A stretch of 64,000 bases of DNA from Streptomyces xanthii (GCF_014621695.1 NZ_CP061282.1:248001-312000); one strand, 5' to 3'; positions 36,713 to 44,768 are shown, numbered from the stretch's first letter. Notes: a model not told the origin generated them from the letters alone. Translations and numbers: made by a program.

Positions 36713-38215
36713 ATGTCAGGCGCAGCCAGTGCGGAGAGCGGGCGTACGCCCGCCGACGCGTTCCTCGCGCGGGCCCGCGCCCACCCGGACGCCATCGCGC
36801 TCGTGGGCCGGGACGGGGAGACCAGCTACGGCGAACTCCTCGCCCTGGCCGGCGCCGAGCGCCGGCGCGTCGCCGCGCTCGGCCTGCCGCCCGGCGAGCC
36901 GGTGGCCGTCGAGGCCACCAAGACGCCCGCGACCCTGGCCCTGCTCCTCGCCTGCCAGCTGGAGCGCCGCCCGGTACTGCTCACCTCGCAGAGTCTCGGC
37001 GCCGACGTGCGGGCCGCGCTCCACGAGCAGGCCGCGGTCCGCCACGTCCTCGAACCCGGGGCGGCGGACGGCGGCGCGGGCGCTGCGCCGACCGGCGGCG
37101 CCGCGGCGCCCGACGGCACGCCGCTGCTGCTGCTGACCACCTCCGGCTCCACCGGCACACCCAAGATCGTCCCGCTGACGGCCGACGCGATCACCGCGTT
37201 CACGCGCTGGGCCGCGGGGCACTTCGGCATCGGACCCGGCACCACGGTCCTCAATCACGCCCCCCTCAACTTCGACCTGTGCCTGCTCGACGTGTGGACC
37301 ACGCTCGCGCACGGTGGCCGGATCGTCCTCGTCGACCCGGACCGGGCCACCCGCGGCCGGTACCTGCTCGACCAGGTCGTCCGCCACCGGCCCGAGATCG
37401 TCCAGGCGGTGCCGATGTTCTACCGGCTGCTGGCCGACGCGGCCGACCGGGACGGCACCACCCTGCCGGGGGTGCGGCACGCCGTCTTCACCGGCGACAG
37501 CATGCCCGTGCCGCTGCTCGGCAGGCTCCCCGGCCTGCTGCCCGGGGCCCGGCTCAGCAACCTGTACGGCTGCACGGAGACCAACGACAGCTTCCTGCAC
37601 GAGGTCGTCGACCTCACCGTGCCCGCGCCCCTCGGCCGGCCGCTGCCCGGCGTGCAGGCCCTCGTCGTGACCCCCGACGGCCGCGTCCTGGACGGCCCCG
37701 GCAGCGGCGAACTGTACGTCTCCACCCCCTTCCAGAGCCCCGGCTACCTCGACCCCCGCGCCCGCGGCGCCGCCTTCGTGCCCGACCCGCGCGGCACCAC
37801 CGACGGCCGCTTCTTCCGCAGCGGCGACCTCGTGCACCGCGACGCCGACGGCCGCCACACCCTCCTGGGCCGCACCGACTTCCAGGTCAAGGTCCGCGGC
37901 GTGCGGGTCAACCCGCAGGAGGTCGAGCACGTCCTCCTCGCCCACCCCGGTGTCGCCGAGGCGGCCGTCCTCGCCCGGCCCGACCCCGTCGCCGGCCACC
38001 TGCTGCACGCCGTGGTGCGCCGCACCGGCGGCAGCGGCCTCGACAGCCTCGTGCTCCGCGGCCATCTGGCCCGCGGACTGTCGCGGGCCGCCGTGCCCGC
38101 CACCGTACGGATCACCGACGAGCCGCTGCCGCGCACCTCCACCGGAAAAGTCGACCGCGACCGCGTGCCCGTCGCGGCCCCCGAACCGACCCACCGCCCC
38201 AGCAAGGAGAGCTGA
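36713..38215 (+). CDS. free-standing adenylation enzyme (amino acid/carboxylate-carrier ligase)
   Basis: 500 residues; ATG 36713 with GGAGGG 9 bases upstream (an in-frame GTG sits 3 bases earlier). ANL-family motifs: LTTSGSTGTPK, NFDLCLLDVW, LYGCTETND, RSGDLVHRDADG, KVRGVRVNPQEVE and the terminal Lys in TSTGKVDRDR. The pocket starts D-L-L like the proline-activating PltF/CloN4 enzymes but then departs (Gln at the 278 position; Thr, Leu, Asp-Ser later), so proline is unlikely. Activates an acid and loads it on the carrier encoded 1 base after its stop. In kosinostatin work, from memory, a discrete adenylation enzyme and PCP make a tethered building block for the pyrrolopyrrole part; this gene is the counterpart. 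The substrate is not certain. Confidence 0.93.
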   Translation: MSGAASAESGRTPADAFLARARAHPDAIALVGRDGETSYGELLALAGAERRRVAALGLPPGEPVAVEATKTPATLALLLACQLERRPVLLTSQSLGADVRAALHEQAAVRHVLEPGAADGGAGAAPTGGAAAPDGTPLLLLTTSGSTGTPKIVPLTADAITAFTRWAAGHFGIGPGTTVLNHAPLNFDLCLLDVWTTLAHGGRIVLVDPDRATRGRYLLDQVVRHRPEIVQAVPMFYRLLADAADRDGTTLPGVRHAVFTGDSMPVPLLGRLPGLLPGARLSNLYGCTETNDSFLHEVVDLTVPAPLGRPLPGVQALVVTPDGRVLDGPGSGELYVSTPFQSPGYLDPRARGAAFVPDPRGTTDGRFFRSGDLVHRDADGRHTLLGRTDFQVKVRGVRVNPQEVEHVLLAHPGVAEAAVLARPDPVAGHLLHAVVRRTGGSGLDSLVLRGHLARGLSRAAVPATVRITDEPLPRTSTGKVDRDRVPVAAPEPTHRPSKES

Positions 38216-38216
38216 C

Positions 38217-38498
38217 ATGTCCGACACCGACACGACCCACGACCTGACCGCCGTCAAGCGGTTCGTGGTGGAGGAGTTCCTGCCGGACGTGAGCCCGCAG
38301 GACCTCGACGCCGACCTCGACCTCCTCGACGCGGGCGTCATCGACAGCCTCGGCCTGCTCAAGGTCATCGCCTGGATCGAGTCGACGTACGACATCGACA
38401 CCGACGACCTCGACCTCGACCCCGACGCCTTCCGCTCGGTCACCGCCATCGCCGCCTTCGTCGCGGACGCCCTCGCGCAGCGGGCCGGGGCGGCGTAG
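38217..38498 (+). CDS. discrete peptidyl/acyl carrier protein
   Basis: 93 residues, AAGGAG upstream of the ATG. Phosphopantetheine Ser about residue 44 in AGVIDSLGLLK; strongly acidic, four-helix length. It sits directly after the adenylation enzyme and should be loaded by it, carrying the substrate through the dehydrogenase, phosphoribosylation and cyclisation steps encoded next. It is distinct from the polyketide ACP at 28050. Confidence 0.95.
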   Translation: MSDTDTTHDLTAVKRFVVEEFLPDVSPQDLDADLDLLDAGVIDSLGLLKVIAWIESTYDIDTDDLDLDPDAFRSVTAIAAFVADALAQRAGAA

Positions 38499-38500
38499 CC

Positions 38501-39541
38501 ATGCACGACGCCCTGGTCACCCTCATCGGCGGCGACCGGCCGGTCGAGCGGGAGAGCTGGCGGTCCCTGTGGGACCGGCTCCACGACGGAGGACTGCGCC
38601 GGGGAGAGGCCGTGGCCCTGCTCGCCTCGCTGTCCACCGCACCTCCCCGGGCCGCCACGCTCACCGCGTTCCTCGACTCGCTCGACGAGCGCCGCCCCCC
38701 GCTGACCGTGCCCTTCCAGGACACCGTCAACATCGTCGGCACGGGCGGCGGCCCCCGCACCTTCAACATCTCCACCGCCGCCGCCCTGACCGCCGCCGCC
38801 ATGGGCGCGAGGGTCGTCAAGACCGGCTCGCGCGCCTACACCAGCGGCTGCGGCTCCCTGGACCTCCTCGAGATCCTCGGCATCGACCTCACCCGCTCCT
38901 ACGAGGAGACCGCCGAGGTGCTCGACCGCGAAGGCATCGCCTTCGCCGGTACCTTCGTCTACCCCGCCGAGATCGGCCTGCTCGCCCGCGCCGCGCTGCC
39001 CCTGGACCTGCGCGACATCGGCCGCTTCGTCAACGTCCTCGGCCCCTTCCTGGCCGGTGTCCCGGTCACCGCGCAGCTCACCGGCGTCTCCGACCCGAGG
39101 ATGCTGCCCGCCGTCCGGCAGGCGGCCGAGCACACGGCACGCCGCACCGGCCGCACCGTGTGGGTGTGCACCAACGACCTCGGCGCGGACGAGCTCCTGG
39201 GCATCGTCCCCAACCGCGTGCGCACCTACGAGGGCGGCGGCGAGGACGAGTTCACCCTGCGGCCCCAGGCGCTGAGCCTGAGCAGCGGCCACCTCGGCGA
39301 CCTCGCCCCGGTCACCACCGGCCGCGCCGACGTGGCCCGCCACTTCCTCGACCTGCTGCGCGGCGCCGGCGACCCCGTCGCCGAACAGGCCGTGTGCCTG
39401 AACGCGGCCGCGCTCGCCGTCGCCGGACGCCTCACCGCCGACTGGCACGCCGCCCTGACCGCGGCCCGCACCGCGATCCACGACGGCAGCGTCCACGGCC
39501 TGGTCGAGCGGCTGCGCACCCGGGCGGTGTCCGTTGTCTGA
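38501..39541 (+). CDS. anthranilate phosphoribosyltransferase paralog (TrpD-like)
   Basis: 346 residues. Clear TrpD family: VGTGGGPRTFNISTAA for the phosphoribosyl loop, then KTGSRAYTSGCGSLDLLE where true TrpD has KHGNR..SS..GSAD, so one substrate-site segment is altered. The metal-binding Asp-Glu pair (GADELLG) and the RTYEGGG segment are kept. In tryptophan synthesis it joins anthranilate to PRPP; here, with TrpF, TrpC and TrpA paralogs and no anthranilate synthase, it likely phosphoribosylates a different amine, in line with the ribose origin reported for the kosinostatin pyrrolopyrrole. Overlaps the next gene. Confidence 0.93.
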   Translation: MHDALVTLIGGDRPVERESWRSLWDRLHDGGLRRGEAVALLASLSTAPPRAATLTAFLDSLDERRPPLTVPFQDTVNIVGTGGGPRTFNISTAAALTAAAMGARVVKTGSRAYTSGCGSLDLLEILGIDLTRSYEETAEVLDREGIAFAGTFVYPAEIGLLARAALPLDLRDIGRFVNVLGPFLAGVPVTAQLTGVSDPRMLPAVRQAAEHTARRTGRTVWVCTNDLGADELLGIVPNRVRTYEGGGEDEFTLRPQALSLSSGHLGDLAPVTTGRADVARHFLDLLRGAGDPVAEQAVCLNAAALAVAGRLTADWHAALTAARTAIHDGSVHGLVERLRTRAVSVV

Positions 39542-40385
39542 CCGTCCCGGCTTCTTCGCCCGCCGCCGCCCCGGGCGGCCCGGCCTCGCCGTGTTCCTCA
39601 ACGCCGGCGACCCGCCCCTGGACCTGCTGCCCGACCTGCTCACCATGCTCGACGAGAACGACGTCGACTGCCTCGAACTGGCCGTGCCCTTCCCCGACTC
39701 CGTCACCGACGGCCCCGTCGTGCGCCGCTCGGCCCGCCGGGCCCTGGCCCACGACGTGACCGCCCGCGACGTCCTCGACGCGGTCGCCGCCGCCCGGCCC
39801 GCCCTGCGCCACCTGCGCGTCGCCCTGCTCGCCGACTGGAGCCACACGGTCAAGGGCCCCGGCCTGGGCGACTTCACCCGGTCCGTGGCCGACGCCGGCT
39901 GCGACGGCCTGCTCCTGCACGGACTGCCGCCGCGCGCCCGCGACCCGTACCTGGAGGCCGCCGCGCGCGCCGACCTGCCCGTCGTCACCACGTGCTACGC
40001 GGTGTCGGGGCCGAAGGTGCGGGCCGAGGCCGCGGCGCACGCCTCCGCCTATCTGTACCTCGTCGCCCACTACGGCCGCAGCGGCACCGGCGCTCCGCTG
40101 GACGAACGGCGCCTGGCCGAGGTCCTCGGCCCGCTCCAGGCCGACGCGACCGCCCCGGTCGCCGTGGGGTTCGGCGTCCGCACCGCCGCCGACATCACCC
40201 GGCTCGAAGGGCTCGGCGCGCACTCCGTCGTCGTCGGCAGTGCCGGTGTCGAGCGGATCGAACGGGCCCTCGCCGAACACCGCGACCCCGTCGAGGAGTT
40301 CGCGGCCTTCACCAGGGAGCTGCGCGGCGCCACACCCGCGTACCTCCCGTCCACCGCTGTCCCCGCCACTACGAAGGGAATCTGA
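39534..40385 (+). CDS. tryptophan synthase alpha paralog (TrpA-like) without TrpB
   Basis: 283 residues from a TTG start overlapping the TrpD-like stop by 8 bases. TIM barrel with the catalytic pair kept: Glu in CLELAVPF and Asp in TDGPVVRRS; phosphate-binding GRSGTG and GFGVRTAADI also present. A loop with HGLPP replaces the usual D(L/V)P. TrpA removes glyceraldehyde-3-phosphate from indole-glycerol phosphate by retro-aldol cleavage. No TrpB is nearby, so it should work as a free lyase, as in plant BX1, and release the C3 side chain from the bicyclic product instead of making tryptophan. Confidence 0.92.
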   Translation: MSDRPGFFARRRPGRPGLAVFLNAGDPPLDLLPDLLTMLDENDVDCLELAVPFPDSVTDGPVVRRSARRALAHDVTARDVLDAVAAARPALRHLRVALLADWSHTVKGPGLGDFTRSVADAGCDGLLLHGLPPRARDPYLEAAARADLPVVTTCYAVSGPKVRAEAAAHASAYLYLVAHYGRSGTGAPLDERRLAEVLGPLQADATAPVAVGFGVRTAADITRLEGLGAHSVVVGSAGVERIERALAEHRDPVEEFAAFTRELRGATPAYLPSTAVPATTKGI

Positions 40386-40387
40386 TC

Positions 40388-40762
40388 ATGATCGTGCGCA
40401 AGCTCGAGGACGTCACCAGCGTGGAGTGGGGCAACGGCCTCAGCCGCCGCTTCCTGACCCAGTCCGACGGCGTCGGCTACTCGGTCACCGACACCGTGGT
40501 CAAGGCCGGCACCAAGTCCCGCCTGGAGTACCGCAACCACCTGGAGACCTGCTACTGCATCGAGGGCAGCGGCGAGGTCGTCGACGAGGCGGGCAACTCC
40601 CACCCGATCACCCCCGGGACCCTCTACGCCCTGGACCGGCACGACGCCCACTGGCTGATCGCCAGCCCGCACGAGGACCTGCGCCTGGTCTGCGTGTTCA
40701 CCCCGGCCCTGCGCGGCGACGAGAAGCACAACCTCGACTCGCCCGACTTCTCACAGTACTGA
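40388..40762 (+). CDS. ectoine synthase-like cupin (EctC family)
   Basis: 124 residues with the full EctC pattern: VEWGNGLSRRF, YRNHLETCYCIEGSGEVVD, HPITPGTLYALDRHDAHW, LRLVCVFTPAL. Candidate iron ligands of ectoine synthase appear conserved (Glu53, Tyr80, His88 by my alignment). EctC forms a cyclic amidine by dehydrating N-acetyl-diaminobutyrate. There is no ectA, ectB or ectD here, and it sits inside the tryptophan-like operon. The pyrrolopyrrole of kosinostatin is a bicyclic amidine, so cyclising amidine formation is the natural proposal. An ectoine role is very unlikely in this context. Confidence 0.92.
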   Translation: MIVRKLEDVTSVEWGNGLSRRFLTQSDGVGYSVTDTVVKAGTKSRLEYRNHLETCYCIEGSGEVVDEAGNSHPITPGTLYALDRHDAHWLIASPHEDLRLVCVFTPALRGDEKHNLDSPDFSQY

Positions 40763-40793
40763 TCCCCCCGAGCGGACACCGAGCGGACATCCC

Positions 40794-41933
40794 ATGATCA
40801 AGTGGAGCACCGAGCAGCAGGCCCTGCGCGACGGCCTGGCCCCCTACCTGGACGAGCTCAACTCCGGGCACGTGGAACAGGACGAGGCCGCCGCCTTCCC
40901 GCACGACAAGTGGAAGCTGCTGGCCGGGACGGGCCTGCTGGGCCTGCCCTTCGAGGAGCGCCACGGCGGCCTCGGCCAGTCCCTGCCCACCACCATGTAC
41001 GTGCTGGAGGGGCTGGGGGAGGGCTGCCGCGACGCCGGTCTGAACTTCTCGGTCTGCACCCACCTGGCCAGTACCGGGGTGCCGCTGCAGCGCTTCGGCT
41101 CGCCCGGGCTCAAGGAGCGCTACCTGCCCGCCCTCTGCTCCGGTTCGCTGATCGCCGCCCACGCGATCAGCGAACCGGACAGCGGCTCCGACGCGCTCGC
41201 CATGCGCACCCGGGCCCGCCGCGACGGTGACAGCTGGGTGCTCGACGGCAGCAAGTCCTTCGTCAGCAACGGCCCCGTGGCCGACCTCATCACCGTCTAC
41301 GCCCGCACCAGCGACCGGCCCGGCCCGCTCGGCTACACCGCCTTCCTGGTCGAGCGCGACACACCGGGGCTGACCGTGGGCGCCCCGATCGCCAAGATGG
41401 GCCTGCGCACCTCCCCGCTGTGCGAGCTGTTCCTCGACGGGTGCCGCGTCCCGGCCGACCGGGTCCTGGGCCGGGTCGGCGGCGGCTACCTCGTCATGGA
41501 GTACGTGATGCGCTGGGAGATCCTGCTGACGTTCGTGGTGAACGCCGGCGAGATGCGCCACCGGCTCGACCGCTGCCTGCGGTACGCCAAGGAACGCGTC
41601 CAGTTCGGCCGGCCCATCGGCTCCAACCAGGCTGTCTCCCACCGCCTCGTGGACCTGCGCATCGGCGTCGAGAACTCCCGGCGCTGGCTCTACGACACCG
41701 GTGAGCGGATGGCGGCCGGCGAGAACGTCACCGAGGACATCGCCATCGCCAAGCTCGTCACCAGCGAGGCCAACGTGGCGTCCGCCCTGGCCGCGGTGCA
41801 GATCTTCGGCGGCAACGGCTACATGGCCGAGTACGGCATCGAGAAGGAACTGCGCAACGCGGTCGCCGGGACCATCTACTCGGGGACCTCCGAGACCCAG
41901 CGCAACCGCATCGCCGCCCTGCTCGGCCTGTGA
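40794..41933 (+). CDS. acyl-CoA dehydrogenase-like flavoprotein
   Basis: 379 residues, standard ACAD length. FAD/substrate segments HAISEPDSGSDAL, FVSNGPVAD, RVQFGRPIGSNQ and QIFGGNGYM. The usual C-terminal catalytic Glu (YEGT) is Ser here (IYSGTSETQR, about residue 363), but a Glu occurs in RWEILL (about 241), the position used by isovaleryl-CoA dehydrogenase and, as I recall, by carrier-bound prolyl dehydrogenases. It probably oxidises the substrate tethered to the carrier protein at 38217. The A-PCP-ACAD trio recalls pyrrole-2-carboxylate formation, but the adenylation pocket does not look proline-specific. Confidence 0.92.
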   Translation: MIKWSTEQQALRDGLAPYLDELNSGHVEQDEAAAFPHDKWKLLAGTGLLGLPFEERHGGLGQSLPTTMYVLEGLGEGCRDAGLNFSVCTHLASTGVPLQRFGSPGLKERYLPALCSGSLIAAHAISEPDSGSDALAMRTRARRDGDSWVLDGSKSFVSNGPVADLITVYARTSDRPGPLGYTAFLVERDTPGLTVGAPIAKMGLRTSPLCELFLDGCRVPADRVLGRVGGGYLVMEYVMRWEILLTFVVNAGEMRHRLDRCLRYAKERVQFGRPIGSNQAVSHRLVDLRIGVENSRRWLYDTGERMAAGENVTEDIAIAKLVTSEANVASALAAVQIFGGNGYMAEYGIEKELRNAVAGTIYSGTSETQRNRIAALLGL

Positions 41934-41971
41934 CGCCGGCCCCGCCGCCCCCGACGAAAGCAGAACGCCGC

Positions 41972-42652
41972 ATGTACCCCAACGCCCTGCGCCCCACCGA
42001 GTTCCTCGACCACGAGTCCGACGAGGTGCGTGCCTTCGTGGCCGCCGCCCTCCCCTCGGGCCCGGGCACCCCCACCGAGTCCGCGGTCGCGCTCTACCAC
42101 GCGGTCCGCGACGGCATCCGCTACGAGGTGTACGGCGCGGACCTGTCGCGCGAGGGACTGCGCGCCAGCCAGGTCGTGCGCGCCGGGTCCGGGATGTGCC
42201 TGCACAAGTCGGTGCTGTTCGCGGCGGGTTTGCGCTCGCTGGGCGTCCCGGCCCGGCTCGTGCTCGCCGACGTCCGCAACCATCTGGCCTCCGAGCGGCT
42301 CAGGGAGCTCGTCGGCGGAGACGTCTTCCACCAGCACGGACTGACCTCCGTTCATCTGGAGGGCCGCTGGGTCAAGGCGACCCCGGTGTTCAACAAGAAG
42401 CTGTGCCGGCTGTACCGGATGGCGCCGCTGGACTTCGACGGCACGGGCGACAGCCTGTACCACCCCTTCGACTCCGAGGGGCGCCGCCACATGGAGTTCC
42501 TGCGCTTCCACGGCGAGTTCGACGATCTGCCCTACGAGCGGATCCTGGCCGATCTGCGCGTCGCGCACCCGCGGCTGTTCGAGTCCGGCGACGCGACGGC
42601 GTTCGCCGCCGGGTCCCTGGAGGCCGACGCCGCGCGGACGGTGACGGCCTGA
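41972..42652 (+). CDS. transglutaminase-like (papain-fold) protein
   Basis: 226 residues from MYPNALRPTEFL. A GTG at 41930 overlapping the previous stop (GTGA) would add a Pro-rich leader of 14 residues, so the start is uncertain. Transglutaminase-core pattern: Cys in SGMCLHKSVLFAAGLR (about residue 76), His in HGLTSVHLEGRWVKATP and a later Asp. Such proteins act as amide-forming or amide-breaking enzymes, some moving acyl groups from carrier proteins to amines. In this operon it could release the tethered intermediate or form an amide. Exact role unknown. Confidence 0.85.
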   Translation: MYPNALRPTEFLDHESDEVRAFVAAALPSGPGTPTESAVALYHAVRDGIRYEVYGADLSREGLRASQVVRAGSGMCLHKSVLFAAGLRSLGVPARLVLADVRNHLASERLRELVGGDVFHQHGLTSVHLEGRWVKATPVFNKKLCRLYRMAPLDFDGTGDSLYHPFDSEGRRHMEFLRFHGEFDDLPYERILADLRVAHPRLFESGDATAFAAGSLEADAARTVTA

Positions 42653-43350
42653 TGCTGGTCAAGGTGTGCGGTGCCACGACCGAGGCGGAGGTGCGCGCGG
42701 TGGCCGGGGCCGGCACGGACCTCGTGGGCCTGTGGTGCGGCGTCCAGGGCGGCCCGCACGACCTCGCCGCCGACGAGGTGGCGCGGCTGGCCGGCGCCGC
42801 CCGCCGCACCGGCACGGTGGAACCGGTCCTGGTCACCTTCGGCAAAGACGCGGGCCGGCTGCTGTCCGTCGTGTCCGAGGCGGGCCTGTCCTGGGTCCAG
42901 CTGCACGGGTTCCAGCCGCCGTCGCTGGTGCGCCGGCTGCGCCGGGACGGGCCGCCGGGACTGCGGATCGTCAAGGTGCTGCACCTGGACCCGGCAGGGC
43001 GCTGCCTCCAGGGTCCGCTCGTCGCCGCGTACGAGCGGGCGGGCGCCGACCTCCTGCTGTTCGACACGGCGGCCGCCGACGGACGGATCGGCAGCACCGG
43101 GCTGAGCGCGGACCCGGCCGCGGTGCTCGACCTCGCGGCACGCACCACGCTGCCGTTCCTGCTCGCGGGCGGGATCGGCGCGCACAACCGCGACGATTTC
43201 GAGACGGTCCTCGACCATCCCCGGCTGCTCGGCATCGACGTGGACTCGGCGGCCCGGGGCCCGCTCGGCACGCTGGACGCCGAGGCGGCGAGTGCGGTGG
43301 TGCGGGCCTGGCGCGGCGAGCGGGGCGTGCGTGGGGAGGCCGCGGCGTGA
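42652..43350 (+). CDS. phosphoribosylanthranilate isomerase paralog (TrpF-like)
   Basis: 232 residues; its ATG shares one base with the preceding TGA. Catalytic Cys in LVKVCGATT and Asp in LLLFDTAAADG are both conserved, as are WVQLHG and the C-terminal phosphate-binding LLAGGI and GIDVDSA segments. TrpF carries out the Amadori rearrangement of the phosphoribosylated amine. Works after the TrpD-like enzyme; the GSG..FDW segment of true TrpF is altered (IGSTGLSADP), in keeping with a non-anthranilate substrate. Confidence 0.93.
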   Translation: MLVKVCGATTEAEVRAVAGAGTDLVGLWCGVQGGPHDLAADEVARLAGAARRTGTVEPVLVTFGKDAGRLLSVVSEAGLSWVQLHGFQPPSLVRRLRRDGPPGLRIVKVLHLDPAGRCLQGPLVAAYERAGADLLLFDTAAADGRIGSTGLSADPAAVLDLAARTTLPFLLAGGIGAHNRDDFETVLDHPRLLGIDVDSAARGPLGTLDAEAASAVVRAWRGERGVRGEAAA

Positions 43351-44051
43351 GCGCGGACTTCGCGGCCGCGCTGCGCGCGGCGGCCCGCCCGGTGGTCATG
43401 GAGGTCAAGCGCCAGGACGCCGACGGCCGGGAGCTGCTCGGCGGCCGTACGGTCGCCGAGGTCGTCGCCGCCTACGAGGCGGCGGGGGCGCCCTGCGTGT
43501 CGGTGGTCACGGGGCGCTGGTTCGGCGGCACCGAGGCGCTCCTCGCCGAGGTCGCGGCGCTGACCTCGCTGCCGTTGCTGCGCAAGGACTTCGTCACGAG
43601 CCGGGGCCAGCTGCGCCGCAGCCGGGAACTGGGCGCCTCCGCCGTGCTGCTGACGGCTCGTCTGCTGGCGGCCGGCACGCTGGAGCGGCTGACGGAGACG
43701 GCCCTGGAGCTGGGCCTGACCCCTTTCGTGGAGGTCGCCGACGCGGCCGAGGCGGCTGCCGTGCCGTACGGCGAGAGCTGTGTGGTCGCGGTCAACAACA
43801 AGGACATCGCCACGGGGGAGCGGGGTGCGGGCGATCTGACGCGTGGTCCGGCCCTGCTGCCGGCGGTGCGGGCGACGGGGACCGGGTGCGCGGTCAGTGC
43901 CAGCGGTATCGACGGTCCGCGCACGGCGGCCGGTCTGCTGGACGCCGGGTTCGACGGACTGCTGATCGGGACCGGACTGCTGACGGCGGGCAGCCTGCCG
44001 GAGTGGATCGCGCGGTTCGACCGGGCCCGCAAAGGCGGGCCCGGTCGCTGA
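43347..44051 (+). CDS. indole-3-glycerol phosphate synthase paralog (TrpC-like)
   Basis: 234 residues, GTG overlapping the TrpF-like stop. The active-site residues are present: VMEVKRQDADG (Glu, Lys), LLRKDFV (general-acid Lys), FVEVAD, VNNKDI and SASGI. True TrpC has KRASPSKG where this has KRQDADG, so the substrate's aromatic end differs. It would close the second ring from the Amadori product, with or without decarboxylation. Last gene of the nine-gene operon; the convergent membrane-protein gene ends 3 bases after its stop. Confidence 0.93.
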   Translation: MSADFAAALRAAARPVVMEVKRQDADGRELLGGRTVAEVVAAYEAAGAPCVSVVTGRWFGGTEALLAEVAALTSLPLLRKDFVTSRGQLRRSRELGASAVLLTARLLAAGTLERLTETALELGLTPFVEVADAAEAAAVPYGESCVVAVNNKDIATGERGAGDLTRGPALLPAVRATGTGCAVSASGIDGPRTAAGLLDAGFDGLLIGTGLLTAGSLPEWIARFDRARKGGPGR

Positions 44052-44054
44052 CGT

Positions 44055-44684
44055 TCAGGACGCCGCGCTCGCGGCGGCCCTCTTGCGGCGTGCGGCGGGC
44101 GACTTGGCCCTGCCCCGCTTCGTGCGGCCCCACGGCTTGTAGACGGACACGACGGCGGCGACGGTGAGCAGGGCGAACAGGGCCGGCACGCTCCACAGGA
44201 GGAAGTCGCCGGGCCAGCCGGGGCCCGAGGAGGAGCCGGCGGAGTCCGCGGTGTTCTTCGCGGCCTGCGTGACGATGGGGTGGATCACGAACCAGGCGAA
44301 GACCGTCATGAAGAGGGTGATGACCCACTTCACGATGATCCAGAAGTGCAGCATGAAGCCCCAGGCGGTGCCCCAGGAGAGCAGGATCCCGCTGAGCGCG
44401 GCGAACACGCTGAACACGGTCACGGCGGTGTCGTCGAAGACGTACATCGCCTTGTAGACGCCCTTGGCGACGGCGGGGTCGTCGGTGGTCCAGCCCATGA
44501 CGGCGAGGACGACCATGCCCAGGGACAGGCCGACCCACCCGACGGAGGTGACGACGTGGACGGCCAGGGTCAGCTTCCGTGCCCTGCGGCTCAGTTCGAA
44601 CTTCTTCCTGCCCTTCTTCTCCTTCCGGTCGCGCTGCGCGGCGGCGGGGGTGGACGTGGTGGCGGTGGGGACGGGAGCGGTCAA
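44055..44684 (-). CDS. integral membrane protein, DUF2269-like
   Basis: 209 residues from a TTG start (AGGAGG 9 bases upstream; the ATG at 44691 is in another frame). A basic N-terminus is followed by four membrane helices (LAVHVVTSVGWVGLSLGMVV, VFSVFAALSGILLSWG, WIIVKWVITLFMTVFAWFVI, FLLWSVPALFALLTVAAVVS) and a basic tail. Its first helix with His and the second with Trp resemble the DUF2269/CopD-like group. Function unknown. Divergent from the TetR gene, so it is probably the regulator's target; it may protect against the product or a related quinone. Confidence 0.85.
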   Translation of the reverse strand: MTAPVPTATTSTPAAAQRDRKEKKGRKKFELSRRARKLTLAVHVVTSVGWVGLSLGMVVLAVMGWTTDDPAVAKGVYKAMYVFDDTAVTVFSVFAALSGILLSWGTAWGFMLHFWIIVKWVITLFMTVFAWFVIHPIVTQAAKNTADSAGSSSGPGWPGDFLLWSVPALFALLTVAAVVSVYKPWGRTKRGRAKSPAARRKRAAASAAS

Positions 44685-44723
44685 GTCTCATGCCTCCTGG
44701 GACTCATGGGGGGTGGGGGCATA

Positions 44724-44768
44724 AACTCCGTATGCCGTAAGGGGAAACCCTTTATATAGTACGGAGTT
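44724..44768. promoter_or_regulatory. TetR operator region between the membrane-protein and TetR genes
   Basis: AACTCCGTA (44724-44732) is matched by TACGGAGTT (44760-44768), a perfect 9-bp inverted repeat with 27 bases between. Within it AAGGG-GAAA-CCCTT (44739-44752) forms a second, smaller palindrome. It lies in the 113-bp divergent gap where both promoters must be, so the TetR protein encoded at 44798 probably binds here. Confidence 0.65.

Noticed and set aside
36716..39991. 1091-codon minus-strand frame opposite the pyrrolopyrrole operon
   Set aside because: Antisense shadow; the operon genes on the plus strand have complete catalytic motifs.
40388..40762. Ectoine osmolyte synthesis
   Set aside because: ectA, ectB and ectD are absent and the gene lies inside a secondary-metabolism operon.
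36713..41933. Pyrrole-2-carboxylate starter pathway (A, PCP, proline dehydrogenase)
   Set aside because: Gene types fit, but the adenylation pocket deviates from proline enzymes after the first three positions and the Trp-like genes are unexplained by it.
38501..44051. Tryptophan biosynthesis operon of primary metabolism
   Set aside because: No trpE, trpG or trpB, interleaved with EctC-like, ACAD-like and transglutaminase-like genes, altered substrate motifs, and a SARP-type promoter.
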